64,000 nt of DNA. It comes from Haematobacter missouriensis. Lineage in GTDB: Bacteria > Pseudomonadota > Alphaproteobacteria > Rhodobacterales > Rhodobacteraceae. How positions within the stretch are numbered: the stretch's first letter is position 1; each line of letters starts with the position of its first letter. Below are positions 52,111 through 61,389 of the stretch, one piece after another. The position numbers were made by a program, and so were the translations under genes. A model generated the notes under the pieces. It ran no database searches and was not told the origin of the DNA. It saw nothing but the letters and a program-made list of their open reading frames with translations. Where the stretch lies: NCBI RefSeq assembly GCF_000740775.1, contig NZ_JFGS01000008.1, forward strand, positions 42,036 through 106,035, in the 5' to 3' direction.

Positions 52111-53619
52111 ATGACACCCCCTCCCCGCTCCCCTGCATTGCCCTCCGCCTCCGACCGGCCGCTGACGCTCGCGGAACTCGCCACGATGATCCGGGAGCGC
52201 TGGCGGCTGATCCTCATGGTCGCGGCGGTGGCTGCAGTCACGGCGCTCGGCTACCTGATGATGACAGGCCCGGCCTATGTCGCTTCCACCAAGATGCTGG
52301 TGAAGGTCGGACGAGAGAAATTCAGCGCGCTTCAGGTGGCACAGGTCCCCCAGCAGAACGTCATCTTTCAGGAACGTCCGCAGAGCATCAACAACGAGAT
52401 CGAGATCCTGCGCGATCCAACACTCACCAATGAGATCTTTGCCGATCTTCAGGCCAAACAGGCAGAGCTTGCCGCGCATGACACCGCTGCCTCCTCTTTC
52501 GTCGGGCGGGTGCTGGGCGGTGTGGCAGGCGTCGTGAAGACTGCGGTGGGCGGTCTTCACACGATGCTCGGCCTGGGGGCCGGAAAGCACCCGGAGGAGA
52601 AGATCGCGCAGGCCTATATGGATGCGTTCAACGTCAATTACATCAAGGAAACCGACATCATCCAGGCGGAGTTCGTCTGGGACGATCCGCGGTTCGCGGC
52701 CTACGCCCTGCAACGTTATCTCGATGCCTACCAGGCGCGGCACGTGGCCATCCATTCCTCCACCGCGTCCGCCGATTTCTACCGCGACCAGGTGACCCTC
52801 GCCGAACAGGACCTGCATGGCGCTGAAGAGGCCTTCTCGGCCTTTCAGCGCAGCTCCGACATGACCCGGCTCGACGTGGAGCGCGACCTCGCTTTGACCG
52901 CCATTTCCGAGATGGAGAAGGACCGTGACAGGTTGCAGGCGGAGACGGAGGACCTGCGTCAGACGCGCGCGCAGGTGACCGCGGACTTCAACGACGGGGC
53001 GGAATGGGTCGAAACTCCGGCCATGCTGAATGCGACCCCGCTGACAGCGCTCGACGAAAGCTATGTCGCCGCCTCCACGGAGCGGAGCCGCCTTGCCAGC
53101 CGTTATTCGGAGGATGCCCGAGAGGTCCGTGAAGTAACGGAGGAGATCGCGAGCCTGCGGGAGCGCAAGCACGACACGCTCAACCGGCAGATCGACGGCC
53201 TCCTGCGTTCCAGTGGCGAGCGGATGGCGCAGGTCGAAGCCCGCATCGCCGATCGTCGGGCGGCACTCCAACGGATCAACGAGGGTGCGCTTCAATTCGA
53301 GTCTCTCGGCCAGAATGTCACCCGTCAGCGCGAGAGGCTGGAGGAGTATCAGCGCCAGTACGAACGCCTGCGGCTGAACGAGGCGCTGGACCGGCTGAAC
53401 GTCACCTCCACCGCGCAATTCGGGGCGGTGACCGTGCCGGCGGAGCCCGCCGCGCCGAAACGCTCGCTCGTGCTGGCCATCGGGGGGCTCTTCGGCCTGC
53501 TGGCAGGCACGGCGCTCGCCATTTTTCTTGGCCTGACCGACCGGCGCCTGCGCCGCCCCCCCGATGTGGAACGTCGCCTTGGCCTTCCCGTGGTCGCAAC
53601 CGTTGCGAGGTTGTCATGA
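52111..53619 (+). CDS. Wzz/GumC-type chain-length and transport protein
   Basis: 502 aa. A Wzz domain at the N-terminus (LAELATMIRERWRLILMVAAVAAVTALGYLMMTG) anchors the first helix; a long periplasmic coiled coil follows (residues about 180-420); the second membrane helix is at about 450-475. It lacks the C-terminal kinase seen in Wzc, which is encoded separately next door. The real start is ATG 52111 or GTG 52102 (GTGA overlap with the flippase stop). A longer open frame upstream to 50473 is antisense-free run-on only. Confidence 0.9.
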   Translation: MTPPPRSPALPSASDRPLTLAELATMIRERWRLILMVAAVAAVTALGYLMMTGPAYVASTKMLVKVGREKFSALQVAQVPQQNVIFQERPQSINNEIEILRDPTLTNEIFADLQAKQAELAAHDTAASSFVGRVLGGVAGVVKTAVGGLHTMLGLGAGKHPEEKIAQAYMDAFNVNYIKETDIIQAEFVWDDPRFAAYALQRYLDAYQARHVAIHSSTASADFYRDQVTLAEQDLHGAEEAFSAFQRSSDMTRLDVERDLALTAISEMEKDRDRLQAETEDLRQTRAQVTADFNDGAEWVETPAMLNATPLTALDESYVAASTERSRLASRYSEDAREVREVTEEIASLRERKHDTLNRQIDGLLRSSGERMAQVEARIADRRAALQRINEGALQFESLGQNVTRQRERLEEYQRQYERLRLNEALDRLNVTSTAQFGAVTVPAEPAAPKRSLVLAIGGLFGLLAGTALAIFLGLTDRRLRRPPDVERRLGLPVVATVARLS

Positions 53620-54284
53620 ACGCGCCCTCCCTCCCCCTTGCCCTCTACGACACCTCTCCCGGCGCAGCTCGGCTGCGAGCCGCTGCCAGACATGCCCGCG
53701 GGCTTGCCGGGGCGCTCATCGCCCGGCAGGCGCGGCGGGTAGAGGAACGGCCGGTCACCGTCGCGATCACCGCGCTGACGCCGGGTGCCGGTGTCACCAC
53801 TTTCGCCACCGGGCTTGCCGCTGCGCTGCATTCCGAATTCCGCGCCCGCGCCCTGCTGGTGGAGGCCAACCTGCGCCGTCCTGCCGTGGAGGGGCTGCTC
53901 GCCCTGTCCCGCCGCCCCGGCCTCGCGCAGCTGCTCACCGGCCGCCTTCCGCTGGCAGAGGCGCTGCAACTGCCGAACGATCTGCGCCCGCCCGTCATCT
54001 CCGCCGGGTTGGAGGAGACGCAGGACGCAGCCGCGCTCCTCCATCCCCGACGGCTGGAAACGCTGATCGACGGGGCGACCGGGAGGTTCGATTTCCTTTT
54101 GCTCGACTGTCCCCCCATCGGAGCGGCGCCAGACATGCTGCTGATCGGTCAGAAGGCGGACGAGATATACCTTGTGGTCGATGCGGGCCAAAGCACCAGC
54201 GACGCCGTGATGGCGGCCGCTGACGCGCTGGCGACAGTGGGCGCGCAGATCGACGGGCTGATCCTCAACAGGGTCGCGCCATGA
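53616..54284 (+). CDS. BY-kinase-like partner protein with degenerate nucleotide-binding motifs
   Basis: 222 aa, resembling CpsD/CapB-type BY-kinases, which phosphorylate Tyr and pair with Wzz-type proteins. The Walker A position reads LTPGAGVTTFA, where the canonical pattern is PGEGKST, so the catalytic Lys is Val. Walker A' reads LLVEANLRRP instead of LLIDaDlRrP. Walker B (FLLLDCPP) is kept. There is no C-terminal Tyr cluster. It therefore probably lacks ATPase and kinase activity and acts as a structural partner for the GumC-type protein. It overlaps both neighbours by ATGA. Confidence 0.85.
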   Translation: MNAPSLPLALYDTSPGAARLRAAARHARGLAGALIARQARRVEERPVTVAITALTPGAGVTTFATGLAAALHSEFRARALLVEANLRRPAVEGLLALSRRPGLAQLLTGRLPLAEALQLPNDLRPPVISAGLEETQDAAALLHPRRLETLIDGATGRFDFLLLDCPPIGAAPDMLLIGQKADEIYLVVDAGQSTSDAVMAAADALATVGAQIDGLILNRVAP

Positions 54285-55843
54285 GCATCGCGGCCCCCAT
54301 CTGCCCGCGCGCCGGGACGCTCCTTCCGGTACTTCTGCCGGTCCTTTTGGCTGGCGTGGCGACTGGCGTGCTGACGATGGTGCTGATCTTTGCGCCGACG
54401 AAGATCTTCATCGCGGGCGGGCTGGCCTTCGGCTGCCTGGCGGGGTTTCTGGGGCTGATCGCCATTGGTCAGGCGGAGCGGTGGATGCTGCTGCTCCTGG
54501 CGTTCGGCCTGCCGCTCGCCGTATCCTTCACGCTGTTTCTGCATGTGAATACGGTCGGGCACTACGTTGAGAATGTCGGTGGCGCGGCGGGGGTCACCAT
54601 CACGCTGAGCTTTCTCGCCGCCCTGACCGTGCTTGGCCTGTGGCTGCTGGCGGGGCGGAGCCTGAGGATGCCGGTGCTCGTCATGCTGCCGTGGCTGGCC
54701 TATGCGGCCGCGGGCGTGCTGAGCCTTCTGAAAGCGCCCGATCCGGCGCTGGTCTGGTTCGAGATCCTGCGGCTGTCGATGCTGCTGCTCCTCATGGTGA
54801 CGGTGGCGAACATCACACCGGACCGGCTGTGGTTCTTCCTGCAGGCACTGGCCGTGACGATGATCTTTCAGGCGCTGATCTCCATCGCGCAGGGGGTGGG
54901 TGGCACCGGGCTGGGCCTGGGCTTTCTTGGCGATCAGGGGGTGGCCATCGAATCCGTCGACTTCGAAGCCAAGGTCCGCTCCACCGGCACGCTCGGCAAT
55001 CCCAACATGCTGGCCTACTTCTATGAGCTGATGTTGCCGCTGCTGTTCGGCGCGTGGCTGATGGCCCGGGGTGTGGGCAACCACATGCTGTTCGGTCTGG
55101 CGGTGACACTGGGGCTGGCAGGGTTGGCGCTCAGCCTGTCGCGCGGCGGTTGGCTTGCCATGGGGTTACTGCTGCCGATAGAGGCATGGCTTCTCGCGCG
55201 GCACCGTTTCCTGACGCCGCGCGGGCTGGCGGTCATCGGCACGGGCCTGTTCCTGACGCTCGTCATGGTCGGCCTGTTCGGGGGCCAGGCGATGGAGCGG
55301 ATGTTCGGCGATGACGGCGGCAGCCTCTCTCACCGCTCGACGATGAACCATGCCGCATGGCAGGTCTTCATGAACTCGCCATTCATCGGCCAGGGTCTGA
55401 ACAATTTTGCGCCCGCTTTTTCGCGATTGGACAAAACCGGTGCGACGGGGCTTTTCGGCCCGGTTAACCACGTCGTTCACAATATGTATCTTTTCGCTGC
55501 GGTAGAGGTGGGAATTATCGGATTTTCCGGATTTCTGGGAATATTCGGCATCGGTATCTATCTTGGAATTCGCGGCTTCCTTAATTACAGATCACCTCTC
55601 AGTCGTTCCATTTCTCTTGGCGTGGCATTCGGCCTTGTCGCCCATCTGCTTCACGGCACCATCGATCCCGGCTTTCGCTTGAGCCTTCCGGTCTCGCAGG
55701 TCATCGCCGTGCTCCTGGGGCTTCTTCAGACAGCACTTATCAACGAAGAGTTTTTTCTTTCAGAACCGCGCGCCATTCCAGATGTGGAGAAGTCTAGGCG
55801 CCCGCCGCGATTGCTCGCAGCCGGAAGACAACCACTATTATGA
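54281..55843 (+). CDS. O-antigen ligase / Wzy-type polymerase family membrane protein
   Basis: 520 aa with about 11-12 membrane helices. The Wzy_C-type region has LSLSRGGWLAMGLLLPIEAWLL, and a large periplasmic loop near residues 340-395 contains HRSTMNHAAWQVFMNSPFIGQGLNNF, the usual signature of polymerases/ligases (H and G around GxGxxNF). It overlaps the kinase-like gene by ATGA. GC falls in its last ~250 bp relative to the rest. Confidence 0.9.
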   Translation: MSIAAPICPRAGTLLPVLLPVLLAGVATGVLTMVLIFAPTKIFIAGGLAFGCLAGFLGLIAIGQAERWMLLLLAFGLPLAVSFTLFLHVNTVGHYVENVGGAAGVTITLSFLAALTVLGLWLLAGRSLRMPVLVMLPWLAYAAAGVLSLLKAPDPALVWFEILRLSMLLLLMVTVANITPDRLWFFLQALAVTMIFQALISIAQGVGGTGLGLGFLGDQGVAIESVDFEAKVRSTGTLGNPNMLAYFYELMLPLLFGAWLMARGVGNHMLFGLAVTLGLAGLALSLSRGGWLAMGLLLPIEAWLLARHRFLTPRGLAVIGTGLFLTLVMVGLFGGQAMERMFGDDGGSLSHRSTMNHAAWQVFMNSPFIGQGLNNFAPAFSRLDKTGATGLFGPVNHVVHNMYLFAAVEVGIIGFSGFLGIFGIGIYLGIRGFLNYRSPLSRSISLGVAFGLVAHLLHGTIDPGFRLSLPVSQVIAVLLGLLQTALINEEFFLSEPRAIPDVEKSRRPPRLLAAGRQPLL

Positions 55844-55912
55844 AAAACCATTCGGGAATTCTACTGGCAGTTTCATATGCCCGGGACCAATACAACGCTG
55901 GGGAGGATGGAA

Positions 55913-56950
55913 ATGAAATCGCATGCACTCTCTTACCCTTCCCATGCTTCACGTAAACCGCAGGTTTCAATCGTGATCGTCGCTTGGAACGGTCGCGACT
56001 ACCTGCGCCACTGCCTGCAATTGGCATCGGGCGATTCACCTGACGTGTCGCGCGAGATAATTGTGATCGACAACGGATCAACCGATGGCGCACCGGAAAT
56101 GGTCGCCTCTGACTTCCCCGATGTGCATCTGGTGAAAACCGGTGAGAACCTTGGTTTTGCCGGGGGGAACAACCGCGGATTTGGTCTGGCGCGGGCGGAG
56201 ACGGTGCTGCTGCTGAACCCGGATGCCTTTCTGGAGACGCCCGGCACCATCGCGCGGCTGCTCCGCCATCTGGAGGCGTATCCCGGAACGGGCGCCGTCG
56301 GTTGCCGGCTGACCTATCCCGATGGGCGCCATCAGGTCGGCGACGGCGGTCACGCGCCCCGGCCGGCTGCGGTGCTGGTCCATGCGCTTGGTCTGGGGCG
56401 GCTTGTTCCCGGTGCGCGGGGCCTGTTCCTGTCGCCTCGGCGCGGTACTGCGCCCCGGCAGGTGGACTGGCTGAGCGGGGCGCTGATCCTCGTGCGCGCC
56501 GATGTCATCCGGCAGGTGGGCGGGCTGGATGCTGGTTTCTTCATGTATGCCGAGGATGTGGAATGGGGCTGCAGGATGCGCCGCGCGGGATGGCAGGTCG
56601 CCTATCTGCCCGACCTTTGCGCCGTGCATGTTCAGGGCGGCACCCAGGAAGGGGCAGATATCTCCACCACCTGGCTCGACGCGCTGGGGCGGCTCTACCT
56701 GCGGGAGAACCCGCGCGGCCTGGCCCTCTTCCGCATTGCCTACGGTGCGGGGTTCTCCCTCCGATCGGCAGCTTACGGGGTTGCGGGCGTTCTTCGCCGC
56801 GATCCCCGTCTCCGACGAAAAGCGGGGATCATGCGCCGCTACGCCACCCATGTGCTGACGATGCGACGACCCGATCCTTCGCCCTCCGCAGCGCGATCCC
56901 TGCCGATCGCCAGTTCAAACCCCGAAGAGCACGGCGTTTCCCATGGCTAA
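55913..56950 (+). CDS. Glycosyltransferase family 2 (rhamnosyltransferase-like)
   Basis: 345 aa. The GT-A domain reads VSIVIVAWNGRDYLRHCLQLA and FAGGNNRGFGLARAETVLLLNPDAFLE, with DXD-like Asn-Pro-Asp. 'MYAEDVEWGCRMRRAGW' holds the catalytic base. These features match WbbL-type rhamnosyltransferases, though donor specificity is unproven. ATG at 55913 has GGAGG 7 nt upstream and is preferred to ATG at 55877. It overlaps the next gene by 8 bp. Confidence 0.9.
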   Translation: MKSHALSYPSHASRKPQVSIVIVAWNGRDYLRHCLQLASGDSPDVSREIIVIDNGSTDGAPEMVASDFPDVHLVKTGENLGFAGGNNRGFGLARAETVLLLNPDAFLETPGTIARLLRHLEAYPGTGAVGCRLTYPDGRHQVGDGGHAPRPAAVLVHALGLGRLVPGARGLFLSPRRGTAPRQVDWLSGALILVRADVIRQVGGLDAGFFMYAEDVEWGCRMRRAGWQVAYLPDLCAVHVQGGTQEGADISTTWLDALGRLYLRENPRGLALFRIAYGAGFSLRSAAYGVAGVLRRDPRLRRKAGIMRRYATHVLTMRRPDPSPSAARSLPIASSNPEEHGVSHG

Positions 56951-58214
56951 CGATTTTTCCAAACGGCCCGTCGTCCTTCCGCTGAACACGCCCGCGGGGC
57001 TTCGCGACGCGGAAGGCAAGCCGCCGCATCTCGCCATTCTTGGTACGCGCGGCATTCCCGCATGGCATGGCGGGTTCGAGACCTTCGCCCAGGAGCTGGC
57101 ACCTTGGCTCGTGCAGCAGGGCTGGCGCGTGGATGTCTATTGTCAGGACGAGACCGGCGACGGTGCTTCCGAATGGAGGGGCGTGCGGCTGATCCAGCTT
57201 CCGGTGCGCCGCAAGGGGTCGCTCGGCTCCATCGAGTTCGACTGGATCTCCGCCAGACATGCGGTGAAGGCGGCGCCGCTGGTGCTCACGCTCGGCTACA
57301 ACACCGCGCTGATCGGGCTGCTCTACCGGCTTGGCGGCGTGCGGAACGTCATCAACATGGACGGGCTGGAATGGAAGCGGACCAAGTGGTCCTGGCCTGT
57401 CCGCCAGTGGTTCCGCCTGAACGAGCGCGCGGCGGTGATGCTGGGCAACCACCTCGTCGCCGACCATCCCGCCATCGCGAAGCGGCTGTCGGGCATGACG
57501 GATCCATCCCGCATCACCATGATCCCCTATGGCGCGGAAAGTCTGCCGGAAGCTGACCCGGCACCGCTCGCGGCCTTTGGCCTGGAACCTGAGAAGTTCA
57601 TGCTGTCCATCGCTCGGGTGGAGCGGGAAAATCAGACGTTGCAGATCGTGCGCGGCTTTTCCGCGCGGCCGCGGGGAGTGAAGCTCGCCGTGGCAGGTGG
57701 GCTGGAGCCCGGCAACGCCTACCATGACGCCGTGCGCGCCGCCGCCAGCCCGGAGGTCGTGTTTCTCGGCCCGGTGTTCCAGAAGGAGGCGGTCGCCGCG
57801 CTCCGCGTGCATACGCTCGCCCATATCCATGGCCATACCGTCGGCGGGACGAACCCCTCGCTGGTCGAAGCGCTCGGTGCCGGGTGCCCGGTCATCGCGC
57901 ACCGCAACGTGTTCAACGGCTGGGTCGCGGGAGAGGAGCAGCGGTTCTTCTCGGATGTGGAGGAGCTGGACCATCATATCACCGCGCTGATCGAAACGCC
58001 CCGGATGCGCGCCGCCATGTCTGCCGCCGCGCGGGCGCGCCATGCCGAGCGTTTCACATGGGAGCCGGTGCTGCGCGCCTATCAGGCGATGCTTGTCCAG
58101 CAATATCCCGTGCCGCTGCTGGGGGCGGAGCGGGAACTCTCGCTTCCGCCGATGCCGGACGGGGAACTGGCGCTGGCCGGCGGGCCCGCGCTTCATGCCC
58201 GCAACGCTGGATGA
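56943..58214 (+). CDS. Glycosyltransferase family 4 with DUF1972 domain
   Basis: 423 aa. The N-terminus LAILGTRGIPAWHGGFETFAQELAPWL is the DUF1972 pattern of capsular/EPS rhamnosyl- or galactosyltransferases. The C-terminal domain has GGTNPSLVEALGAGCPVIAH (EX7E-type). ATG at 56943 overlaps the previous stop. It acts on the cytoplasmic side in assembly of the repeat unit. Confidence 0.92.
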   Translation: MANDFSKRPVVLPLNTPAGLRDAEGKPPHLAILGTRGIPAWHGGFETFAQELAPWLVQQGWRVDVYCQDETGDGASEWRGVRLIQLPVRRKGSLGSIEFDWISARHAVKAAPLVLTLGYNTALIGLLYRLGGVRNVINMDGLEWKRTKWSWPVRQWFRLNERAAVMLGNHLVADHPAIAKRLSGMTDPSRITMIPYGAESLPEADPAPLAAFGLEPEKFMLSIARVERENQTLQIVRGFSARPRGVKLAVAGGLEPGNAYHDAVRAAASPEVVFLGPVFQKEAVAALRVHTLAHIHGHTVGGTNPSLVEALGAGCPVIAHRNVFNGWVAGEEQRFFSDVEELDHHITALIETPRMRAAMSAAARARHAERFTWEPVLRAYQAMLVQQYPVPLLGAERELSLPPMPDGELALAGGPALHARNAG

Positions 58215-58224
58215 AAGGTGCGCC

Positions 58225-59340
58225 ATGATCCGCTTTCCCGGCCTTTCGCTGCTGACCTCCATCCGGGGGCCTTTCGCCTTCATCGTCGTCTATCGCCACT
58301 GCCTGGAGGCGCTTGGCTACGGTGCATCGTTGCATGAGAATCCCGGCTTCATCGGACGGGGGGAGTTCCTGCTGGACTGTTTCTTCATCCTCTCCGGCTT
58401 TCTCATCGCCATGCTGCACCGGGAGGAGTTCTTCAGCGCCAGCCACCGGGGCATGGATGCCCGCACCGTGAGGCATTTCCTCGTCCTGCGGATCGCGCGG
58501 TTCTATCCGCTGCATCTGGTGACGCTGCTCATCCTCGGCGCGGCTGTGCTGTTGGTGAGGCCGAACACGCCGGGCACGTCCTTCTCGGGGGAGGCGTTCT
58601 TCTGGAACATCCTGCTGATGCAGGCATGGGGCACCGTGCCGACGCTCAGCTTCAACTACCCGGCCTGGTCGATCAGCACTGAATGGTTCACCTATCTGCT
58701 TTTTCCGCTGCTGGCGCTGCCATTGAACAGGCTGAACAGCACCCGGTCGCAGGTGGCGGCCATCGGCGCGCTGTTCGCTTTCATGGCGGCCTTCGTCGTG
58801 CTGCATCCGGGGCGGACATGGGCGATCCAGCTCGGCTGGGGCGCGCTGCTGCGGAACACGGTGGACTTCGCCATCGGCTGCCTGCTCGCCCGGCTGGCGC
58901 CCGCGGCGCTGCACTGGCGGCTGCCAAAGGGTGTGAGCTGGGACATCATCGCCGCGCTCGCCATGACTACCGCCTTCCTCGGGGTACGCTTCTATCTGCC
59001 GGATGTGGGCGTGGTCGCGGCCTTTACGCTGATGATCTTTGCGCTGGTGCTCTGCCGGGGCTGGCTGAAGCGGTTTCTCGGGCAGAAGTGGATCGTCTAC
59101 TGGGGCGATCTCAGCTTCTCCATCTACCTGATCCATGCGCTCGTCATCATGGCGGTCAACAGGCTGGTTCCGTCGCTGAACCCCGGAACGGCGGATGGCT
59201 TCCTTGTCTATACCGTGATCGTCCTCGTGGTGAGCACGGCGCTGGCCGCGGTGAGCTTCCAGTTCCTCGAACAGCCGTCACGCAGGTGGATCCGCAACAC
59301 ATTCGCCGGCAACCCGCGCCTTGTCGCGCGGGCGGCATAA
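58225..59340 (+). CDS. Acyltransferase family 3 membrane protein (EPS O-acetylase)
   Basis: 371 aa with about ten membrane helices. Family marks are SIRGPFAFIVVYRHC, where the first His-bearing region normally reads 'RxxA...VVxxH', and FFILSGFLIAMLHREEFF. The LRIARFYPLHLVTLL and WSISTEWFTYLLFPL segments are typical of Wzy-coupled EPS acyltransferases. AAAGGTG precedes the ATG, 10 bp after the GT4 stop. Probably acetylates the polymer. Confidence 0.9.
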   Translation: MIRFPGLSLLTSIRGPFAFIVVYRHCLEALGYGASLHENPGFIGRGEFLLDCFFILSGFLIAMLHREEFFSASHRGMDARTVRHFLVLRIARFYPLHLVTLLILGAAVLLVRPNTPGTSFSGEAFFWNILLMQAWGTVPTLSFNYPAWSISTEWFTYLLFPLLALPLNRLNSTRSQVAAIGALFAFMAAFVVLHPGRTWAIQLGWGALLRNTVDFAIGCLLARLAPAALHWRLPKGVSWDIIAALAMTTAFLGVRFYLPDVGVVAAFTLMIFALVLCRGWLKRFLGQKWIVYWGDLSFSIYLIHALVIMAVNRLVPSLNPGTADGFLVYTVIVLVVSTALAAVSFQFLEQPSRRWIRNTFAGNPRLVARAA

Positions 59341-59355
59341 GCGGAGAGCGACAGC

Positions 59356-60318
59356 ATGACCACGCTTGTCATCGGCGGGAACGGCTTCATCGGCTCCCAT
59401 ATCGTGGACGTCCTGCGTGCAGGGGGGGAGGAGGTCGCCGTTCTGGACAGGATGCCGGAACGCTACCGCCCACCCCTGCCGGATATCCGCTATCATCTGG
59501 GCGACCTTCGCGACATGTCCGTGGTAGAGCAGGCGCTGCACGGGGTGGATCGCGTCATCCACGCCGCCAGTTCCTCCGTCCCGCAGACGGCGGTGCGGGA
59601 TCCAGCGGGCGATATCAGCGACAACCTCCTTCCGCTGGTGCACCTTCTGGCGGCCATGCGGCGGTCCGGAGCGAAGCGGCTCGTCTATCTTTCATCCGGC
59701 GGCACGGTCTATGGCCCGCCGCTCTCCGACACGATCACGGAGGATCATCCCCTTCGACCGGTCACGCCCTATGGGATCGTGAAGGCTGCGGCGGAACGCT
59801 ACATCGTGGCCGAACATCTGACGAGCGGTCTGGGCTACGCCATTCTCCGGCCCGCCAATCCCTTCGGCCCGCGTCAGGGGCGGCTCGGGGTGCAGGGGGT
59901 CATCGGAACATTCCTGTGGCAGATCGCGCAGGGAGAGATGCCGGAGGTCTGGGGCGACGGCAGCGTGGTGCGGGACTTCGTCCATGTCGGCGACCTCGCC
60001 CGCCTGTGCCTGCTGGCGCTCAGGAGCAGCCTTGACGGTTGTTACAACGTGGGCAGCGGGCGTGGATGCAGTATAGCCGAGCTGATCGCACTCCTCTCGG
60101 ACGCAACGGGGCGGCCGATCGTGCCTGTGCGCCGACCGGGGCGGGAGTTCGACCTGCCCCGCGTGGTTCTGGACTGTTCCCGCGCGCGGGAACTGCTGGG
60201 CTGGTCCGCCACCGCAACGCTGGAGGAGGGTCTCGCCGAAACGTGGGCCTGGCTCAGGGTGGAGGCGGGCCTTCCCCCGCCGGTCAGCGGGGTGGAGCAG
60301 CGGGCGCTGCCGGGCTGA
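59356..60318 (+). CDS. NAD-dependent epimerase/dehydratase (extended SDR)
   Basis: 320 aa. A Rossmann GxxGxxG motif starts the protein (LVIGGNGFIGSHIVDVL). The Ser/Tyr-Lys active site is in VYLSSGGTVYGPP and TPYGIVKAAAERY. Members interconvert nucleotide sugars, for example UDP-Glc/UDP-Gal or GDP/TDP-sugar intermediates. Last gene of the EPS unit. Its 3' end overlaps the convergent dehydrogenase gene by 35 bp. Confidence 0.92.
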   Translation: MTTLVIGGNGFIGSHIVDVLRAGGEEVAVLDRMPERYRPPLPDIRYHLGDLRDMSVVEQALHGVDRVIHAASSSVPQTAVRDPAGDISDNLLPLVHLLAAMRRSGAKRLVYLSSGGTVYGPPLSDTITEDHPLRPVTPYGIVKAAAERYIVAEHLTSGLGYAILRPANPFGPRQGRLGVQGVIGTFLWQIAQGEMPEVWGDGSVVRDFVHVGDLARLCLLALRSSLDGCYNVGSGRGCSIAELIALLSDATGRPIVPVRRPGREFDLPRVVLDCSRARELLGWSATATLEEGLAETWAWLRVEAGLPPPVSGVEQRALPG

Positions 60319-61087
60319 CCCCGGCGAGTTCCCCCCGCAGCGCTTCCGCCGCCGCGAAGAACCGCTGCTGGATCGCTGCGACAAAGGGATTGTCGCGCTG
60401 GATCGTTTCGAACACGCCCTGCGCGTCGCCTGCGACCATGCCCGTCGCGGTCAGCAGGTGCTCAAAGCTGGGAGTCGTCATCCCGTGTTTCCCGTCCGGC
60501 TCCGGCGAAAGCGCGGCCACGATCCGGCCCACCATATGCGTGATCCCCTGGGCAAGAGCCATGTCCCGGTCGTGCGCCTCAGCCGTGCGGACAAGCACGG
60601 TCATCCCCTCCCGCCGGAGCCAGCGGCGCACCGCAGCAAGCCCGCGCCCGCCCCGTGCCGGGCACAGCACCACCCGCGCCCCCGGGCCAAAGCTTTTCGG
60701 CCCGAACAGGGGATGGCTGCCCACCAGCGCGACATGGGCGGGCAGCAGCTCTTCCAGCAGGCGCAACGGGGTGAGCTTCACGGAGCACACGTCCACCACC
60801 AGAGCACCGGGGCGGAGATGCGGGCTGATCGCCTCCGCCGTCTCTGCCAGTGCGGCAAGCGGGACGGCCAGCACCACGATATCGGCGGAGGCGACCTCCT
60901 CCAGCGGCTGGCTCCCGTCGCGCGCGGGGTCGTGGACGGCCAGCGCGAAACGCCCTGCGAGACGCGGGGCGATCAGCCCGCCGAAGGCGCCGCAGCCGAT
61001 CAGGCCGAGCCGGGGCACGGCGGGCGCCACGGGGAGCCGCAAGGGGAGCGGCGCGGGGATGAATTCTGGGGCTTCGGTCTGTTCCAT
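60284..61087 (-). CDS. Prephenate dehydrogenase-like protein (TyrA family)
   Basis: 267 aa. An NAD(P) Rossmann motif reads LGLIGCGAFGGLIAPRL and a SHPLFGPKSFG segment matches the substrate loop of TyrA dehydrogenases (catalytic His). HDRDMALAQGITHMVGR is the C-terminal dimer helix region. It would oxidise prephenate or arogenate in tyrosine synthesis. I choose ATG 61087, with GGAAAG upstream, over a GTG at 61129 without a ribosome site. C-terminal Ala/Pro-rich tail is unusual. It overlaps the epimerase tail to tail. Confidence 0.88.
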   Translation of the reverse strand: MEQTEAPEFIPAPLPLRLPVAPAVPRLGLIGCGAFGGLIAPRLAGRFALAVHDPARDGSQPLEEVASADIVVLAVPLAALAETAEAISPHLRPGALVVDVCSVKLTPLRLLEELLPAHVALVGSHPLFGPKSFGPGARVVLCPARGGRGLAAVRRWLRREGMTVLVRTAEAHDRDMALAQGITHMVGRIVAALSPEPDGKHGMTTPSFEHLLTATGMVAGDAQGVFETIQRDNPFVAAIQQRFFAAAEALRGELAGVSPAAPAAPPR

Positions 61088-61131
61088 CTGGCTTTCCGGG
61101 GCTTTGCGCCACCGGGAGCCCTGAAACACGA

Positions 61132-61151
61132 ATGCCGCCCGGCGGCGGCAT
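61132..61151 (-). other. GC-rich hairpin upstream of the dehydrogenase gene
   Basis: Stem ATGCCGCC/GGCGGCAT with loop CGGC, perfect over 8 bp. It lies 45 bp upstream of the TyrA-like start, in its likely 5' untranslated leader. Without a T run it is not a clear terminator. Confidence 0.4.
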
Positions 61152-61258
61152 CGTCGAACATCATTGATCGCGGCCGCTCCTATGGGGAGGGCGCGTAATA
61201 CACCGTTGCAAAGGGGCGCATCCTGATCATGGGACTGATCTAGCCGCGCAGACCCCTT

Positions 61259-61279
61259 CCGTCAACCTTCCCTTGACGG
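61259..61279. promoter_or_regulatory. Inverted repeat upstream of the BKACE gene
   Basis: CCGTCAA and TTGACGG flank a 7-bp CCTTCCC. It lies 111 bp before the BKACE start. The right arm continues into TGACGGCTGTCA, which resembles the CTGACAnnTGTCAG sites near 17.2 kb. A regulator site is plausible. The 61088-61389 gap has no gene. Confidence 0.35.
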
Positions 61280-61389
61280 CTGTCAGGCGAGAGCAGATGA
61301 ATTTCATCAGACAATCCGCCGCCGGGGGATGGTCCGCATAGGGGGCTGCAGCGCCAAAGCGCCGGGCCCGGAGGAGAGAGGAGACAGAC

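Noticed and set aside
61132..61151. Intrinsic terminator
   Set aside because: The hairpin has no T tract on either side and lies just upstream of a start, not after a stop.
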